From Siccirubricoccus soli (lineage in GTDB: Bacteria; Pseudomonadota; Alphaproteobacteria; Acetobacterales; Acetobacteraceae), in assembly GCF_024178315.1 (NCBI RefSeq), contig NZ_JAMZIK010000030.1, positions 1 through 64,000 of the forward strand: DNA of 64,000 bases. The letters run 5' to 3'. A program made the position numbers and the translations under genes. The notes beneath the pieces were generated by a model, which ran no database searches, had not been told where the DNA came from, and worked only from the letters and a program-made list of their open reading frames with translations. This document shows positions 50,035-58,842 of the stretch, piece after piece; within the stretch, counting starts at the first letter, position 1, and every line of letters begins with the position of its first letter.

Positions 50035-51660
50035 TCAGGCGGCCAGGCGCTGCTTCGCCGCCGCCTTCACCATGTCGGCGCATTTCTCGCCGATCATGAT
50101 GGCCGGCGCATTGGTGTTGCCCGAGACCACCGTCGGCATGATGGAGGCATCCGCCACGCGCAGCCCCTCGATGCCGCGCACCCGCAGCTCCGGGTCCACC
50201 ACGCTCGCCGGGTCGCCGCCCATCCGGCAGGTGCCGCTCGGATGATAGATCGTGCCGCCGGTTCGGCGGATCCACTCCAGCCAGTCCTCGTCGCTGACCG
50301 CGCCGGGGCCGGGCGCAATCTCCTCCTCCACCCAGCGGGACAGGGCCGCGGTCTGCGCCAGCCGCCGGCCGAGCTTCGCCCCCTCGATCATGCAGCGCCG
50401 GTCGGTCTCGGTCGCCAGGTAGTTCGCATGGATCAGCGCCTTGGCGCGCGGGTCTGGGCTCGCGAGGGTGATGGTGCCGCGGCTTTCCGGACGAAGCTGG
50501 CAGACGCTGAGCGTCATGCCCGGGAAGGGGTGCAGCTCCAGCATCGTCGCGCTGGTGCTGAAGGGCAGGAAATGGAACTGCACATCCGGCGTCGCGCTGC
50601 CCGGCAGCACGCGCGCGAACAGCCCCGCCGTGCCGGCGCTGACCGTCAGCGGTCCGGTGCGCCTCAGCGCGAATTCCGCCCCCATCAGCGCCTTGCCCCA
50701 CCAGGTGCGGGTGCGGGTGTTCATGCTGGCCTTCTGGTTCACCCGGTAGGCCAGCCGCGCCTGGAAGTGGTCCTGCAGGTTCCGCCCCACCGAAGGCAGG
50801 TCGTGCACCACCGCGATCCCCATCTCCTGCAGATGCGCCGCCGGCCCGATGCCGGAAAGCATGAGCAGATGCGGGGAGGCGATGGCGCCGCCGCAGAGGA
50901 TCACCTCCCGCACCGCCTTGATGGTCAGCTTGGCGCCATGCCGCTCCAGCTTCACCCCCGCGGCGCGGCGGCCTTCCAGCAGCAGGCCGGTGCTGTGCGC
51001 GTCGGTGACGACCGTCAGGTTCGGCCGACCCCGCGCCGGCTTGAGATAGGCGGTGGCGGCGGAGCAGCGCCAGCCATTGCGGGAGGTGGTCTGGTAGAAG
51101 CCCGCCCCCTCCTGCTCCGCGCCGTTGAAATCATCGTTGCGCGGCAGGCCCAGCTCCACGGCGGCCTCGATGAAGCTTTCGGCCAGCGGGTTGCGGTCGC
51201 GCAGGTCGGAGACGGCCAGCGGCCCGCCCTTGCCATGCAGCGCGCTCGCCCCGCGCTCCTGGTCCTCGGAGCGCTTGAAATAGGGCAGCACATCCTCGAA
51301 GCCCCAGCCGGTGCAGCCGAGCTGGCGCCAATGGTCGTAATCCGCGTGCTGGCCGCGGACATAGAGCAGCCCGTTGATGGCGGAGGAGCCGCCGAGCGTC
51401 CGCCCGCGCGGCCAGGGCACCCGCCGCCCGCCGAGATTCGGCTCCGGCTCCGTCATCAGGTTCCAGGAGAGGGTCGGGTGGTACATGGTCTTGGCGTAGC
51501 CGATCGGCACATGCAGCCAGGGGTTCCGGTCCCGTCCGCCGGCCTCCAGCAGCACCACCGTCACCGAGGGGTCCTCCGAGAGCCGGGCCGCCACCGCGCA
51601 GCCGGCGGAGCCGGCCCCCACCACCACGTAATCCGCGCTCAACGGCAGAACCTCGGCCAT
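50035..51660 (-). CDS. GMC family FAD-dependent oxidoreductase (choline dehydrogenase-like)
   Basis: A 541-residue glucose-methanol-choline oxidoreductase. The FAD motif is YVVVGAGSAGCAVAARLSED, followed by LLEAGGRD, the signature GRTLGGSSAINGLLYVRG, and the second signature GAIASPHLLMLSGIGP. The C-terminal active-site segments are GTIYHPSGTCRMGGD with His and SGNTNAPAIMIGEK with Asn. It would oxidise an alcohol to an aldehyde. Start 51660 follows a GGGGGAGAG box. Downstream is a methyltransferase gene; upstream, divergent, is the FAD-linked 2-hydroxyacid oxidase. Confidence 0.93.
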   Translation of the reverse strand: MAEVLPLSADYVVVGAGSAGCAVAARLSEDPSVTVVLLEAGGRDRNPWLHVPIGYAKTMYHPTLSWNLMTEPEPNLGGRRVPWPRGRTLGGSSAINGLLYVRGQHADYDHWRQLGCTGWGFEDVLPYFKRSEDQERGASALHGKGGPLAVSDLRDRNPLAESFIEAAVELGLPRNDDFNGAEQEGAGFYQTTSRNGWRCSAATAYLKPARGRPNLTVVTDAHSTGLLLEGRRAAGVKLERHGAKLTIKAVREVILCGGAIASPHLLMLSGIGPAAHLQEMGIAVVHDLPSVGRNLQDHFQARLAYRVNQKASMNTRTRTWWGKALMGAEFALRRTGPLTVSAGTAGLFARVLPGSATPDVQFHFLPFSTSATMLELHPFPGMTLSVCQLRPESRGTITLASPDPRAKALIHANYLATETDRRCMIEGAKLGRRLAQTAALSRWVEEEIAPGPGAVSDEDWLEWIRRTGGTIYHPSGTCRMGGDPASVVDPELRVRGIEGLRVADASIMPTVVSGNTNAPAIMIGEKCADMVKAAAKQRLAA

Positions 51661-51766
51661 TCTCTCCCCCATCTGTCCTTGGCCGTGCAGGAAAGCGCAT
51701 CACGGCGGCGGGGGCCAGGGGGGCGGAGGGCTTGAAGCCCGTGGCCGCACGGCGGAGAGTCACCGC

Positions 51767-53194
51767 ATGAGGAACGTCGAAACGAGCCAGGTCGAGACCC
51801 TGGCCGCCCTGCTCGGCCCGCGCCACTGCCTGACGGCGGCGGAGGACATGGCCCCCTATGCGGTGGATTGGCGCGGCACCTGGCGCGGCCAGCCCCTCGC
51901 CGTGCTGAAGCCCGGCACGGTGGAGGAGGTCTCCGCCGCCGTCGCTGCCTGCGCCGAGGCCGGCATCGCCGTGGTCCCGGCCGGCGGGCGCACCGGGCTG
52001 TGCGGCGCGGCGGTGGTCTCGCCCGGCGGCCCGCCCGCCGTGGTGCTGAGCCTGGAGCGGCTGAACCGCATCCGGGACGTCGATGCCCGCGACTTCTCCC
52101 TGGTGGCCGAGGCCGGCTGCGTGGTGCAGCGTGTGCAGGAGGCGGCGGCGGAGGCTGGGCGGCTGTTTCCCATCGCCTGGGGCGCCCAGGGCAGCGCCCA
52201 GATCGGCGGCATGCTCAGCACCAATGCCGGGGGCATCCGCACCCTGCGCTGGGGCAATGCGCGCGAACTGGTGCTCGGCCTGGAAGTGGTGCTGCCGGAT
52301 GGCCGCGTGCTGAACGATCTGCGCCGGGTGCGGAAGGACAATAGCGGCTACGCGCTGCGCCACCTCTTCCTCGGCGCGGAGGGCACCCTCGGCGTCATCA
52401 CCGCCGCGGCGCTGCGCCTGGTGCCGGCCCTGCAGCGGGTGGAGACGGCCTTCCTTGCCGTCCCCTCCCCCGATGCGGCGCTCAGCCTGCTCGGCCGCAT
52501 GCTGGGCAGCGGGGCGGAGGTGATCGCCTGCGAGTTGATCCAGCGCATCTGCCTGGAGATGGTGGCGGAGCACGGCCCGCATCTCCGCCTGCCTTTGCCG
52601 CTCGAAAGCCCCTGGTACGTCATGGTGGAGCTCGCTGCGGCGCATCCGGCGGTGCCCGTGCGCGCCATGCTGGAATCCGCGCTGGAAGCGGCGCTGGAGG
52701 CCGGCGAGTGCACCGATGCCGTGCTGGCGGAGAATGAGGCGCAGCGGCGGGATTTCTGGCGCATCCGGGAGGATTTCCCGGAATTCTCCCGCATGGCCGG
52801 CCCCTCCATCGCCACCGACACCGCCGTGCCGGTCTCCGCGGTGCCGGAATTCCTGGCGCGGGTGGAAGCGGCGCTGGCGGCGCGCTGGCCGGAGGGGCGG
52901 ATGGTCGCCATCGGCCATGCCGGCGACGGCAACATCCATGTCGGGCTGAAGGCGCCGCCCGGCGTAACGCGCGAGGCATGGGCGGCCCGCGCCGGCGCGG
53001 CGGACATGGTGGTGAACGAGATCGCCATGGCGCTCGGCGGCAGCTTCAGCGCGGAGCACGGCATCGGCGTCTCCAAGCTGCATGTGATGCGGGCGCTGAA
53101 GGACAAGCTGGCGCTGGAGATGATGCGGGCGATCAAGCAGACGCTGGATCCGCGTGGGGTGATGAATCCGGGGAAAGTCCTGCCTGAGGGTTGA
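51767..53194 (+). CDS. FAD-binding D-2-hydroxyacid dehydrogenase (GlcD/D-lactate/2-hydroxyglutarate type)
   Basis: A 475-residue flavoprotein of the vanillyl-alcohol oxidase fold. The FAD-binding part shows VVPAGGRTGLCGAAVVSPGG, IGGMLSTNAGGIRTLRWGN and FLGAEGTLGVITAA. The C-terminal domain has GHAGDGNIHVGLKAPPG and the metal-proximal SAEHGIGVSKLHVM. The family oxidises D-lactate, D-2-hydroxyglutarate or glycolate. It is divergent from a GMC oxidoreductase and its TGA stop lies in GC-rich module 4. Confidence 0.92.
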   Translation: MRNVETSQVETLAALLGPRHCLTAAEDMAPYAVDWRGTWRGQPLAVLKPGTVEEVSAAVAACAEAGIAVVPAGGRTGLCGAAVVSPGGPPAVVLSLERLNRIRDVDARDFSLVAEAGCVVQRVQEAAAEAGRLFPIAWGAQGSAQIGGMLSTNAGGIRTLRWGNARELVLGLEVVLPDGRVLNDLRRVRKDNSGYALRHLFLGAEGTLGVITAAALRLVPALQRVETAFLAVPSPDAALSLLGRMLGSGAEVIACELIQRICLEMVAEHGPHLRLPLPLESPWYVMVELAAAHPAVPVRAMLESALEAALEAGECTDAVLAENEAQRRDFWRIREDFPEFSRMAGPSIATDTAVPVSAVPEFLARVEAALAARWPEGRMVAIGHAGDGNIHVGLKAPPGVTREAWAARAGAADMVVNEIAMALGGSFSAEHGIGVSKLHVMRALKDKLALEMMRAIKQTLDPRGVMNPGKVLPEG

Positions 53195-53343
53195 GGGAGG
53201 GCGCTGCCCTCCCTCAAACTCCCACCCGCAGAGGGCCGAAAGGCCCTTTGAACCCATGAGTTTCGCGGCTGAACTGTCGGGTCCGAACTCATGGTTTCCA
53301 AAGGCCCTTCGGCGTTTGGCGGGTGGAGCTCGAGGAGGGCAGA
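53191..53343. repeat. GC-rich multi-hairpin module, copy 4
   Basis: GGGAGGGCGCTGCCCTCCC, AGGGCCGAAAGGCCCTTTG, middle CCATGAGTTTCGCGG and GGGTCCGAACTCATGG, CAAAGGCCCTTCGGCG, and GAGGAGGGCAGAGCCCTCTTC. The FAD oxidase stop is in the first hairpin. Confidence 0.85.
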
Positions 53344-53356
53344 GCCCTCTTCGACC

Positions 53357-53462
53357 TAGAGCAGATCGCCCTAGGGCGGCATCGCGCGAATGCGTGAATC
53401 TGCTCTGCAAACAAAAGCGTAGAGCGTTTTCGGTGAACGCATGTGAACCGAAAATGCTCTAG
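53357..53462. repeat. Bipartite palindromic element, copy 6
   Basis: TAGAGCAGATCGCCCTAGGG ... AATCTGCTCT, then AGAGCGTTTTCGGTGAACGC ... AACCGAAAATGCTCTAG. It lies directly next to GC-rich module 4 and abuts the quinone-oxidoreductase remnant on its right. Confidence 0.9.
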
Positions 53463-53535
53463 AACCCTCCAGCACAACCTTGCCGATCGACCTGCCACTC
53501 TCCACCAGCCCATGCACGCGGCGCGGAGTCTCGGC
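53463..53535 (-). pseudogene. C-terminal remnant of a zinc-type quinone oxidoreductase
   Basis: The minus strand reads AETPRRVHGLVESGRSIGK and then VVLEG, the last residues of medium-chain NADPH:quinone oxidoreductases. No other part of the gene is present and the frame runs on into the repeat without a normal stop. It faces an HxlR remnant, so it is probably what is left of a divergent qor/hxlR pair after a deletion. Confidence 0.65.
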
Positions 53536-53800
53536 CGTGATCCGCGCGCTGCGCCGGCGCCTCGGCCAGATCACCCAGCGCATGCCGACGAAGCAGTTGC
53601 GGGAGCTGGAGGAGGCCGGGCTGGTGCTGCGCGCCATCCATGCGGAGGCGCCGCCGCGGGTCGAATACGCCCTCACCGCCTCGGGCCAGGGCCTCCGCCC
53701 CGTGCTGCTGGCGCTGGAGCAATGGGGCCAAGGCTGGATGGCGGCGCGCGGGCAGGTGCCCGTCGATCAGCCCTCCTCCGGCCGCGCCGCCGCCACGTAG
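53536..53800 (+). pseudogene. Truncated HxlR-family regulator
   Basis: From about 53542 the frame gives the C-terminal two-thirds of the HxlR winged helix: ALRRRLGQITQRMPTKQLRE, LEEAGLVLRAIHAEAPPRVE and LTASGQGLRPVLLALEQWG. The family's N-terminal Cys-x-VE and GGKWKPLILWHL parts are missing and replaced by the oxidoreductase remnant. The end overlaps the ligase gene by 34 bases. A start at 53480 could still make a 106-residue product, but DNA binding would be incomplete. Confidence 0.7.
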
Positions 53801-55377
53801 CTCATCAGGTTCTCAAGGCGGTCCGCCTCGCTCGCCGGCTTGTCGGTGCGGATGCGGGCGATGCGAGGGAAGCGCAGCGCGACGCCGGATTTGTGCCGGG
53901 TGGAGAGCTGCGCCGCGTCGAAGATCACCTCCAGCACCAGCGCCTTCTCCACCTCCCGCACCGGGCCGAAGCGGCCGGTGGTGTGGTTGCGGATCCAACG
54001 GTCCAGCCAGGTGAGCTCCTGGTCCGTGTAGCCGGAATAGGCCTTGCCCACCGGCACCAGCTCCTCGCCCCCCTGCCCGTCCGGCCGCCACAACCCGAAG
54101 GTGTAGTCGGAGTAGAAGCTGCTGCGCTTGCCATGGCCGCGCTGGGCATACATCAGCACGGCGTCGATCGAGAGCGGCGCCCGCTTCCACTTCCACCACA
54201 GCCCCTTGACGCGCCCGGCGACATAGGGGCTGTCCGCCCGCTTCAGCATCAGCCCCTCGATGGAGGCGGCACGCGCCCCCTCGCGGATCTCCGCAAGCTG
54301 GGCGACGGAGGCAAAGGCGATCTGCGGCGAAAGGTCCATCCGCGCCGGGGCGTGCCGCGCCACCCATGCCTCCAGCCGCGCCCGGCGCTGGTCGAAGGGC
54401 AGGCCGCGCAGATCCTCCGTGCCCTCGAACAGCAGGTCATAGAGCCGGACGCCGGCCGGGTAGTCCTTCTGCATCTTCGGTGTCACGACCTTGCGGTTCA
54501 GCCGCTGCTGCAGATCGGCAAAGGGCGCCACCTCGCCCTCCCGGACCACCAGCAGCTCGCCATCCAGCACGGCGTGGAAGTTCATCGCCTCGATGATCTC
54601 GGGGAAGGCGCCGGAGACATCCTCCCCGCCCCGGCTCCACAGCCGCCGCCCGCCCGGCCCGGCGGTGAGCTGCACCCGAATGCCGTCCCATTTCCACTCC
54701 GCCCGCCACTGCGCCGGATCCAGCGCTGCGAGGTCGGCATCCTCCAGCGGGTGCGCCAGCATCAGGGGCCGGAAGACCGGCGCCTCCCGCGGGTCCGGGC
54801 GCTCCGCCTTGCCCTCCAGCCAGTGGAACAGGGCGGTGTAGGGCGGCGCGACGCCGTGCCACACCTCCTCGATCTCCTCCACCGCCCGGCCGGACCATTC
54901 GGCCAGCGCCACCCGCGCCAGCCGGCCGGAGACGCCGACGCGCAACCCCCCGGTGATGAGCTTGATCAGCGCCAGCCGCCCGGTGGCATCCAGCGCATCC
55001 AGCCATCCGGCGATCAGCCCTGGCAGCTCCGCCTTCGGCGTCAGCTCCAGCGCCTCCACCACCTCGGCCAGGTCCGGGGCCGGCGTGTTCACCCCCTCGC
55101 GCTCCGGCCAGATCAGCGCCACCGTCTCGGCGAAATCGCCGACATAGTCATGGCTCAGCGCCAGCAGCACCGGGTCGGTGCGGGCGGCCACCATGTCCCG
55201 GATCAGGGCCGGCTTGGCGGCGGTGAAGACCAGCTCCCCGGTCAGCGCTGCCAGCCCCACCCCGCGGTCCGGGTCCGGCTGGGTGGCGTACCAATCCCGC
55301 AGCAGGGCCAGCTTGGCGAGGCGCCCGGGGGTGAAGACCAGCCGTTCCAGCAGGGCGGCGAAGGCGGGCAGGCTCAT
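53767..55377 (-). CDS. ATP-dependent DNA ligase of the ligase-associated DNA-damage cluster type
   Basis: A 536-residue ATP-dependent DNA ligase. The active-site lysine is in motif I, WKWDGIR (residue about 226). The nucleotidyltransferase motifs VLDGELLV, ASIEGLMLKRADSPY and LWWKWKR follow, then an OB-fold C-terminus ending LENLMSYVAAARPEEG. The N-terminal DNA-binding part covers about residues 1-200. In many alphaproteobacteria and others this ligase type sits with a metallo-beta-lactamase exonuclease, a helicase and PdeM. Here only the exonuclease (56242) is nearby. Its 3' end overlaps the HxlR remnant. Confidence 0.9.
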   Translation of the reverse strand: MSLPAFAALLERLVFTPGRLAKLALLRDWYATQPDPDRGVGLAALTGELVFTAAKPALIRDMVAARTDPVLLALSHDYVGDFAETVALIWPEREGVNTPAPDLAEVVEALELTPKAELPGLIAGWLDALDATGRLALIKLITGGLRVGVSGRLARVALAEWSGRAVEEIEEVWHGVAPPYTALFHWLEGKAERPDPREAPVFRPLMLAHPLEDADLAALDPAQWRAEWKWDGIRVQLTAGPGGRRLWSRGGEDVSGAFPEIIEAMNFHAVLDGELLVVREGEVAPFADLQQRLNRKVVTPKMQKDYPAGVRLYDLLFEGTEDLRGLPFDQRRARLEAWVARHAPARMDLSPQIAFASVAQLAEIREGARAASIEGLMLKRADSPYVAGRVKGLWWKWKRAPLSIDAVLMYAQRGHGKRSSFYSDYTFGLWRPDGQGGEELVPVGKAYSGYTDQELTWLDRWIRNHTTGRFGPVREVEKALVLEVIFDAAQLSTRHKSGVALRFPRIARIRTDKPASEADRLENLMSYVAAARPEEG

Positions 55378-55433
55378 GCCGGTTTCACTTTTCCGTGGCG
55401 GGACGCGGGGGTTTTCGGGCAGAACCCGGTCCC

Positions 55434-56219
55434 GTGTCCGAGGCCCTTCTCACCCGCGGCCCGGCCGCGCGCTTCCTGCCGGCAGCGGGAACGGCGCCGG
55501 CCCTGGCCTTCTCCATCTGCACCCTGGTGAATGACCGGGCGCAGCACGCCGCCATGGCGGAGAGCTTCGCCGCCGGCGGCTTCGGGCCGGAGCGGGCCGA
55601 GTTCATCGCCATCGACACCACGGAGGGCGCCGGCTGCGATGCCTTTCAGGGCATTCCCCGCCTGCTGGAAGCCGCGCGCGGCCGCTACGTGATCCTCTGC
55701 CACCAGGATGTCCGGCTGCTGGAGGAGGGCGCCGAGGCGCTGCTGGCCCGGCTGGCGGAGCTCGACCGGCTGGACCCGGACTGGGCACTGGCCGGCAATG
55801 CCGGCGGCACGCCGGAGGGGGAGCTGGCGATCCGCATCTCCGACCCCTATGGCGAGGATCAGCGGCGCGGCCGGCTGCCGGCCCGGGCGGTGAGCCTCGA
55901 CGAGAATTTCCTCGTGCTCCGCCGCGCGGCGCCGATCGGGCTTTCGGCCGACCTGGCGGGATTCCATCTCTACGGCGCCGATCTCTGCCTGCAGGCCGGG
56001 CTGGCCGGGCGCGGTGCCTGGGTGATCGACTTCCATCTGCGGCATCTCAGCCCGGGGCGGAAGGATGCCAGCTTCCACGCGGCCCAGGCGGGGTTCGAGG
56101 CGAAATACGCGGCGCTGCCGACGCGCCTCCGCCGCATCCGCACCACCTGCACGAAGCTCGATCTTCGCCGCTCCCGCCTCGGCCGCTGGCTGTGGCGCCG
56201 GCGGCGCGGCCTCGGCTAG
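55434..56219 (+). CDS. Glycosyltransferase-like protein
   Basis: A 261-residue protein with GT-A features: ALAFSICTLVNDRAQHAAM at the N-terminus, EFIAIDTTEGAGCDAFQGI, RYVILCHQDVRLLEEGAEAL (an acidic site in place of DxD) and GADLCLQAGLAGRGAWVIDF later. The C-terminus is very basic. It begins with GTG at 55434 (or at an earlier GTG at 55395). Acceptor and donor are unknown. It breaks up the ligase-exonuclease cluster and is divergent from the ligase. Confidence 0.6.
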   Translation: MSEALLTRGPAARFLPAAGTAPALAFSICTLVNDRAQHAAMAESFAAGGFGPERAEFIAIDTTEGAGCDAFQGIPRLLEAARGRYVILCHQDVRLLEEGAEALLARLAELDRLDPDWALAGNAGGTPEGELAIRISDPYGEDQRRGRLPARAVSLDENFLVLRRAAPIGLSADLAGFHLYGADLCLQAGLAGRGAWVIDFHLRHLSPGRKDASFHAAQAGFEAKYAALPTRLRRIRTTCTKLDLRRSRLGRWLWRRRRGLG

Positions 56220-56241
56220 GCCGGGACGCCGGCAGGCCCGC

Positions 56242-57264
56242 TCAGGCCGCATCCACCCCCTCCTCCTCCTCGCCCAGCCCCACCAGGTGCAGCGCCCGGC
56301 CCCGCACCCCGCGCTGCGCCAGCGCATGCACCAGCGCATCGTCCCGCCCATGCGTCACCCACACCTCCGGCGCCCCCACCTCGGCGATGGTGCGCAGCAG
56401 GTCATCCCAATCGGCGTGGTCGGAGATCACCAGCGGCAACTCCACCCCGCCCTGCTTTGCCCGCTGCCGCACCCGCATCCAGCCGGAGGCCATGCACACC
56501 ACGGGATCCTCCAGCCGCCGCGCCCAGCGATCCGCGATGGCCGAGGGCGGCGCCAGCACGATGGCGCCGCGCAGCGCGGATTTCTCCGCCACCGTCGCCG
56601 GCCGCAACTCGCCGAGTTCCACCCCCAGCTCCTGGTACAGCCGGCAGAGCGGGATCAGCGTGCCATGCAGCCAGATCGGCTGCTGCCACCCCGCCTGCCG
56701 CAGCAGCGCGATCAGCCGCTGCGCCTTGCCCAGCGCGTAGCAGCCGATGACATGCGTCCGCTCCGGGAACAGCGCCACGCTGCGCAGCAGGCGGCCGATC
56801 TCCTGCGCCGGCGGCGGGTGGCGGAAGACCGGCAGGGCGAAGGTCGCCTCGGTGACGAACACGTCACAGGGCACCGGCTCGAAGGAGGCGCAGGTCGGGT
56901 CCGGCTGGCGCTTGTAGTCGCCCGAGACCAGCGCCCGCGCGCCCCCATACTCCAGCACCACCTGGGCGGAGCCGAGCACATGCCCGGCCGGCACCAGCCG
57001 CAGCGCCACCTCGCCGAGGCGCAGCGTCTCGCCATAGGCCAGGGCCTGCTGGCGGTCCCCCGCCCCCTCGCCCATCCGCGCCCGCATGATGGCCAGCGTC
57101 TCCGCCGTGGCCAGCACCGCCCCATGACCCGGCCGCGCATGGTCGGCATGGCCATGGGTGATCACCGCCCGCGCCACCGGCCGCGTCGGGTCGATGAAGA
57201 CCCCTGCCGGGGCGCAGAACAACCCCTGCGGCGTCACCCGCAGCCACTGCTCCGGTGGCGTCAT
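56242..57264 (-). CDS. Ligase-associated DNA-damage response exonuclease (metallo-beta-lactamase fold)
   Basis: A 340-residue metallo-beta-lactamase/beta-CASP-like nuclease. The metal motif THGHADHARPGHG is near residue 37, VPAGHVLGSAQVVLEY and LVSGDYKRQPDPT follow, then VISDHADWDDLLRTI and a final VWVTHGRDDALVHAL. The family processes DNA ends together with the associated ligase. It lies 0.9 kb upstream of the ligase on the same strand, separated by the glycosyltransferase-like gene on the other strand. Confidence 0.88.
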   Translation of the reverse strand: MTPPEQWLRVTPQGLFCAPAGVFIDPTRPVARAVITHGHADHARPGHGAVLATAETLAIMRARMGEGAGDRQQALAYGETLRLGEVALRLVPAGHVLGSAQVVLEYGGARALVSGDYKRQPDPTCASFEPVPCDVFVTEATFALPVFRHPPPAQEIGRLLRSVALFPERTHVIGCYALGKAQRLIALLRQAGWQQPIWLHGTLIPLCRLYQELGVELGELRPATVAEKSALRGAIVLAPPSAIADRWARRLEDPVVCMASGWMRVRQRAKQGGVELPLVISDHADWDDLLRTIAEVGAPEVWVTHGRDDALVHALAQRGVRGRALHLVGLGEEEEGVDAA

Positions 57265-57608
57265 CCTCCTGCCCCGCCCTGCATCGCCCCGCCTCTCCCC
57301 GCTGCTGCCCGCCTGTTCCCGCGCTTCCCTGCCTTGTCCCGCCTTTCTCCGCCCATCGCCACCACGCCAGGCGCCGCCCCGGACCCGGAGCCGGGGCGCC
57401 CGGCCCGGCCGGGAAGGCGCCGCAGATTCCGCCGCCGCCGCTGCATCAAAGCTGCGCCAGCCACGCGCTCTTGTGCTTCCCAGCGGCCGGAGCCCGGCCT
57501 ATCCCGCTGCCGGGACGAGTCCCGGGGCCCATATGGCCGGGATATGCAACTCGGCGGTCCATGGCGCGTCCACGGCTCCGGCGGGGATTGAGTGAAGGGC
57601 AGCACGGC
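57265..57608. other. Intergenic region without a supported gene
   Basis: This Cys/Pro-codon-rich stretch is open in several frames but has no ribosome site or domain match. It includes CATATGGCCGGGATATG-like palindromic bases near 57530. It likely carries the promoters of the exonuclease and the kinase. Confidence 0.4.
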
Positions 57609-58652
57609 ATGGGAGAGGCGGAGGTGCAGGGACAGCCACCCCCCGCAGCCGAGCCGACCGAAGCCGAGCTCCGCTTCCGCGCCCTCGCCGACCAGGCGCC
57701 GCTGATGATCTGGCGCTGTGATACCGACCGCCAGTGCGATTTCGTCAACCGCCCCTGGCTGGACTTCACCGGCCGGCCGATGGAACGCGAGCGCGGCTCC
57801 GGCCGGCTGGAGCTGGTGCATCCGGAGGACGCCGCCGCCTGCCTCGCCGTCTTCGCCGCCGCCTTCGAGAAGCGGGAGGAGTTCCAGGTCGAGTACCGGC
57901 TGCGCCGGCATGACGGCGCCTGGCGCTGGCTGCGGGAGCATGGCAGGCCGCTGACCGAGGGCGATGCCTTCGGCGGCTACATCGGCGCCTGCACCGACAT
58001 CACCGAGATGCGGGAGGCCCAGGCGGGCCGCCAGGCGGCGGTGCAGGCGCGGGAGGAGCTGCTCTCCGAGCTGCACCACCGGGTGAAGAACAACGCCCAG
58101 GCCACGACCTCCTTCCTCAGCCTGCAGGCGGCCCGGGCCAGCGACAAGCTGGTGGCCCAGGCGCTGCGCGGCGCCGCCATGCGGGTGATGCTGGCAACGC
58201 TGGTGCAGGATCGCATGTTCCGCGTGGTGGACGATGCCGGGCTGGAGCTGGGCGAGGAGCTGGGCACCGCCGCCCGCGCCGCGCTGGAGGTGGCCGGCCG
58301 GCCCGGGCTGCGGCTCGAGATCGACCTGCAGCTCAGGCTGGAGCTGCCAGTGGCGCAGGTGCAACCCCTGGCGCTGATCGTGAACGAGCTGGTGGTGAAC
58401 GCCGCCCGCCACGCCTTCCCCGGCCGCTCGAACGGCACCATCCGGCTGGCGCTGCGCCGGGGGGAGCCCGGCCAGGTCGAGCTGCTGGTGGAGGATGACG
58501 GCATCGGCCTGCCGGAGGCGACGCCGCGCAACACGCCCTCGGGCAGCCTCGGCCTGCATCTGGTGCCGCTGCTGGCCCGCCAGGCCCGCGCCAGCCTGCG
58601 CCTCGAGAGCGGCAGCGGCACCCGGGCGACGCTGCGCTTCCCCGCGGGTTGA
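57609..58652 (+). CDS. Cytoplasmic PAS/HisKA_2 sensor histidine kinase
   Basis: A 347-residue soluble kinase. A PAS domain covers about residues 20-140 (FRALADQAPLMIWRCDTDRQ, WLDFTGRPMERERGSG, EYRLRRHDGAWRWLREHGR). The HisKA_2 core is at about 155-230 (LLSELHHRVKNNAQATTSFL) and an HATPase domain at about 245-345 (LIVNELVVNAARHAFPG, VEDDGIGLPEA, GSLGLHLVPLLARQ). No membrane segment. The response regulator is not nearby. The PAS domain might bind a flavin or haem, but the Cys of LOV domains is absent. Confidence 0.88.
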   Translation: MGEAEVQGQPPPAAEPTEAELRFRALADQAPLMIWRCDTDRQCDFVNRPWLDFTGRPMERERGSGRLELVHPEDAAACLAVFAAAFEKREEFQVEYRLRRHDGAWRWLREHGRPLTEGDAFGGYIGACTDITEMREAQAGRQAAVQAREELLSELHHRVKNNAQATTSFLSLQAARASDKLVAQALRGAAMRVMLATLVQDRMFRVVDDAGLELGEELGTAARAALEVAGRPGLRLEIDLQLRLELPVAQVQPLALIVNELVVNAARHAFPGRSNGTIRLALRRGEPGQVELLVEDDGIGLPEATPRNTPSGSLGLHLVPLLARQARASLRLESGSGTRATLRFPAG

Positions 58653-58842
58653 GTGCAGGCGACCGCCGGCCCGGACAGGGCTGCCGGACCCGCCGCTTGG
58701 CGCGGCAGGCAGCGGCGGCCGTCCTGGCGTGCCCGCAGAACCCGCCGCCACCCGCCATCCTGCCGTGGCTTTGCCGCGCAAGCTCCCGGGCCTCCGGCGC
58801 TCCGGGGGTCCGAGGACGCCGCGCGGCCTCCTGGGCCCTTCC

